DNA from: Butyricicoccus_A sp964387535
GTDB lineage: Bacteria; Bacillota; Clostridia; Oscillospirales; Butyricicoccaceae
Length of the DNA stretch: 14,209 nucleotides
Direction of reading: 5' to 3'
Assembly: GCA_964387535.1 (NCBI GenBank)
Contig: CAYLXH010000050.1
Location: 1 to 14,209 of the forward strand
In this document: positions 13,541 to 14,209 of the stretch, piece after piece
Numbering within the stretch: the first letter of the stretch is position 1
How the letters are laid out: the number at the start of each line of letters is the position of its first letter
Translations under genes and position numbers: made by a program
The notes under the pieces: model-generated
Told to the model about the DNA's origin: nothing
The model's database searches: none
Seen by the model: the letters and a program-made list of their open reading frames with translations, nothing else

Positions 13541-14209
13541 ATGGCACTAATTGTGCAGAAATTCGGCGGCTCTTCCGTCGCCGATGCGGAACGTATTTTC
13601 AATGTCGCGGATATTGTCACCAAGACTGCGGCGGCAGGCAATGAAGTAGTGGTGGTTGTGTCGGCACAGGGAGATACAACGGATGACTTGATTGAAAAAG
13701 CGGCTGAAATTAACGATAACGCGCCGAAACGTGAGATGGACGTCCTGCTGAGCGCAGGAGAGCAGATTTCGATGTCTCTTCTGGCGATGGCGATTGAAAA
13801 GCTCGGGTATCGGGCAACCAGCCTGACCGGCTGGCAGGCCGGGGTAAAGACCGACTTGAATTATTCCATGTCCCGCATTCGTTCGGTTAACCCGGAGCGC
13901 ATTCGCAGTCTGCTGGATCGGCATCGCATTGTTGTTGTGGCCGGTTTCCAGGGCATCAACAGTCATGACAGCATTACGACGTTGGGACGCGGCGGTTCGG
14001 ATACAACCGCGGTTGCGATTGCAGCGGCGCTGCATGCAGATCTGTGTCAGATCTATACGGATGTTGACGGTGTCTACACCGCAGATCCGCGCATCGTACC
14101 GGGTGCCAGAAAGCTGGAGGAAATTACCTTCGACGAGATGCTGGAGCTGGCAACGCTGGGCGCACAGGTGCTGCACAACCGCTCCGTGGAAATGGCGAAG
14201 AAGTACAAC
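13541..14209 (+). CDS. lysC: Aspartate kinase, N-terminal part (cut by the window edge)
   Basis: Aspartokinase phosphorylates aspartate, the first step to lysine, threonine and methionine. The 223 codons seen hold most of the kinase domain and remain open at the edge. Visible are KFGGSSVAD (7-15), the conserved VVSAQGDTTDDL (39-50), the GEQIS motif (73-77), VAGFQGIN (133-140), TTLGRGGSDTT (146-156) and YTDVDGVYTADPR (172-184). Any C-terminal ACT domains lie outside the window. AGAGGAGG (13523-13530) lies ten bases before ATG 13541. No lysine riboswitch precedes it; it is transcribed with hom and thrB. The symbol lysC is used generically, since isozyme identity and feedback type cannot be judged. 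Confidence 0.93.
   Translation, partial: MALIVQKFGGSSVADAERIFNVADIVTKTAAAGNEVVVVVSAQGDTTDDLIEKAAEINDNAPKREMDVLLSAGEQISMSLLAMAIEKLGYRATSLTGWQAGVKTDLNYSMSRIRSVNPERIRSLLDRHRIVVVAGFQGINSHDSITTLGRGGSDTTAVAIAAALHADLCQIYTDVDGVYTADPRIVPGARKLEEITFDEMLELATLGAQVLHNRSVEMAKKYN

Noticed and set aside
1..14209. Mobile elements, CRISPR arrays, tRNA or rRNA genes
   Set aside because: No transposase, terminal repeats, spaced repeat array or cloverleaf was seen; gene content and order are those of a stable chromosomal region.

Overview
The window looks like chromosomal DNA from an anaerobic Gram-positive bacterium of the class Clostridia, plausibly near the Oscillospiraceae or Butyricicoccaceae. The evidence is strong GGAGG-type ribosome binding sites, ATGA stop/start overlaps, a T-box riboswitch, a ferredoxin-dependent 2-oxoacid oxidoreductase, a GdpP c-di-AMP phosphodiesterase and a Firmicutes-type tilS-hpt-ftsH cluster. 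Base composition is moderately GC-rich by eye. The genus cannot be fixed from the sequence alone.

Layout. (1) Positions 1-975, minus strand: a promoter, then a T-box leader whose specifier reads as an isoleucine codon (ATC), then the gamma-subunit gene of a pyruvate/2-oxoacid:ferredoxin oxidoreductase, then the first 12 codons of the next subunit, which runs off the left edge. (2) 1095-2553, plus: a single AI-2E-family membrane transporter gene with its own extended -10 promoter and a clear intrinsic terminator. (3) 2598-10519, plus: a six-gene housekeeping operon, gdpP-rplI-dnaB-tilS-hpt-ftsH. Three of its junctions are ATGA overlaps, there is a strong hairpin before dnaB, and ftsH starts with TTG behind a possible 16-codon leader ORF. 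(4) 10520-10811: a gene-poor stretch with some possible RNA structure. (5) 10812-14209, plus: an aspartate-family amino acid operon of ACT-domain protein, hom, thrB and aspartokinase (cut by the right edge).

How the genes work together. The large operon joins second-messenger turnover (GdpP), translation (bL9, TilS), replication (DnaB), purine salvage (Hpt) and membrane proteolysis (FtsH). In Bacillus subtilis, gdpP-rplI-dnaB(dnaC) and tilS-hprT-ftsH are separate loci; here they are fused. The right-hand operon leads from aspartate through homoserine to O-phosphohomoserine, the threonine precursor, with a small ACT/HTH-like protein as candidate sensor or regulator. The left-hand operon is probably switched on when uncharged tRNA-Ile accumulates. 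That suggests its oxidoreductase works, at least partly, in the biosynthetic direction: reductive carboxylation towards an isoleucine precursor.

No mobile element, CRISPR array, tRNA or rRNA was seen. The most notable signals are the Ile-type T-box in front of an oxidoreductase operon, the concentration of rare ATA codons in tilS, a palindrome plus extended -10 element inside tilS, and the ftsH leader arrangement.
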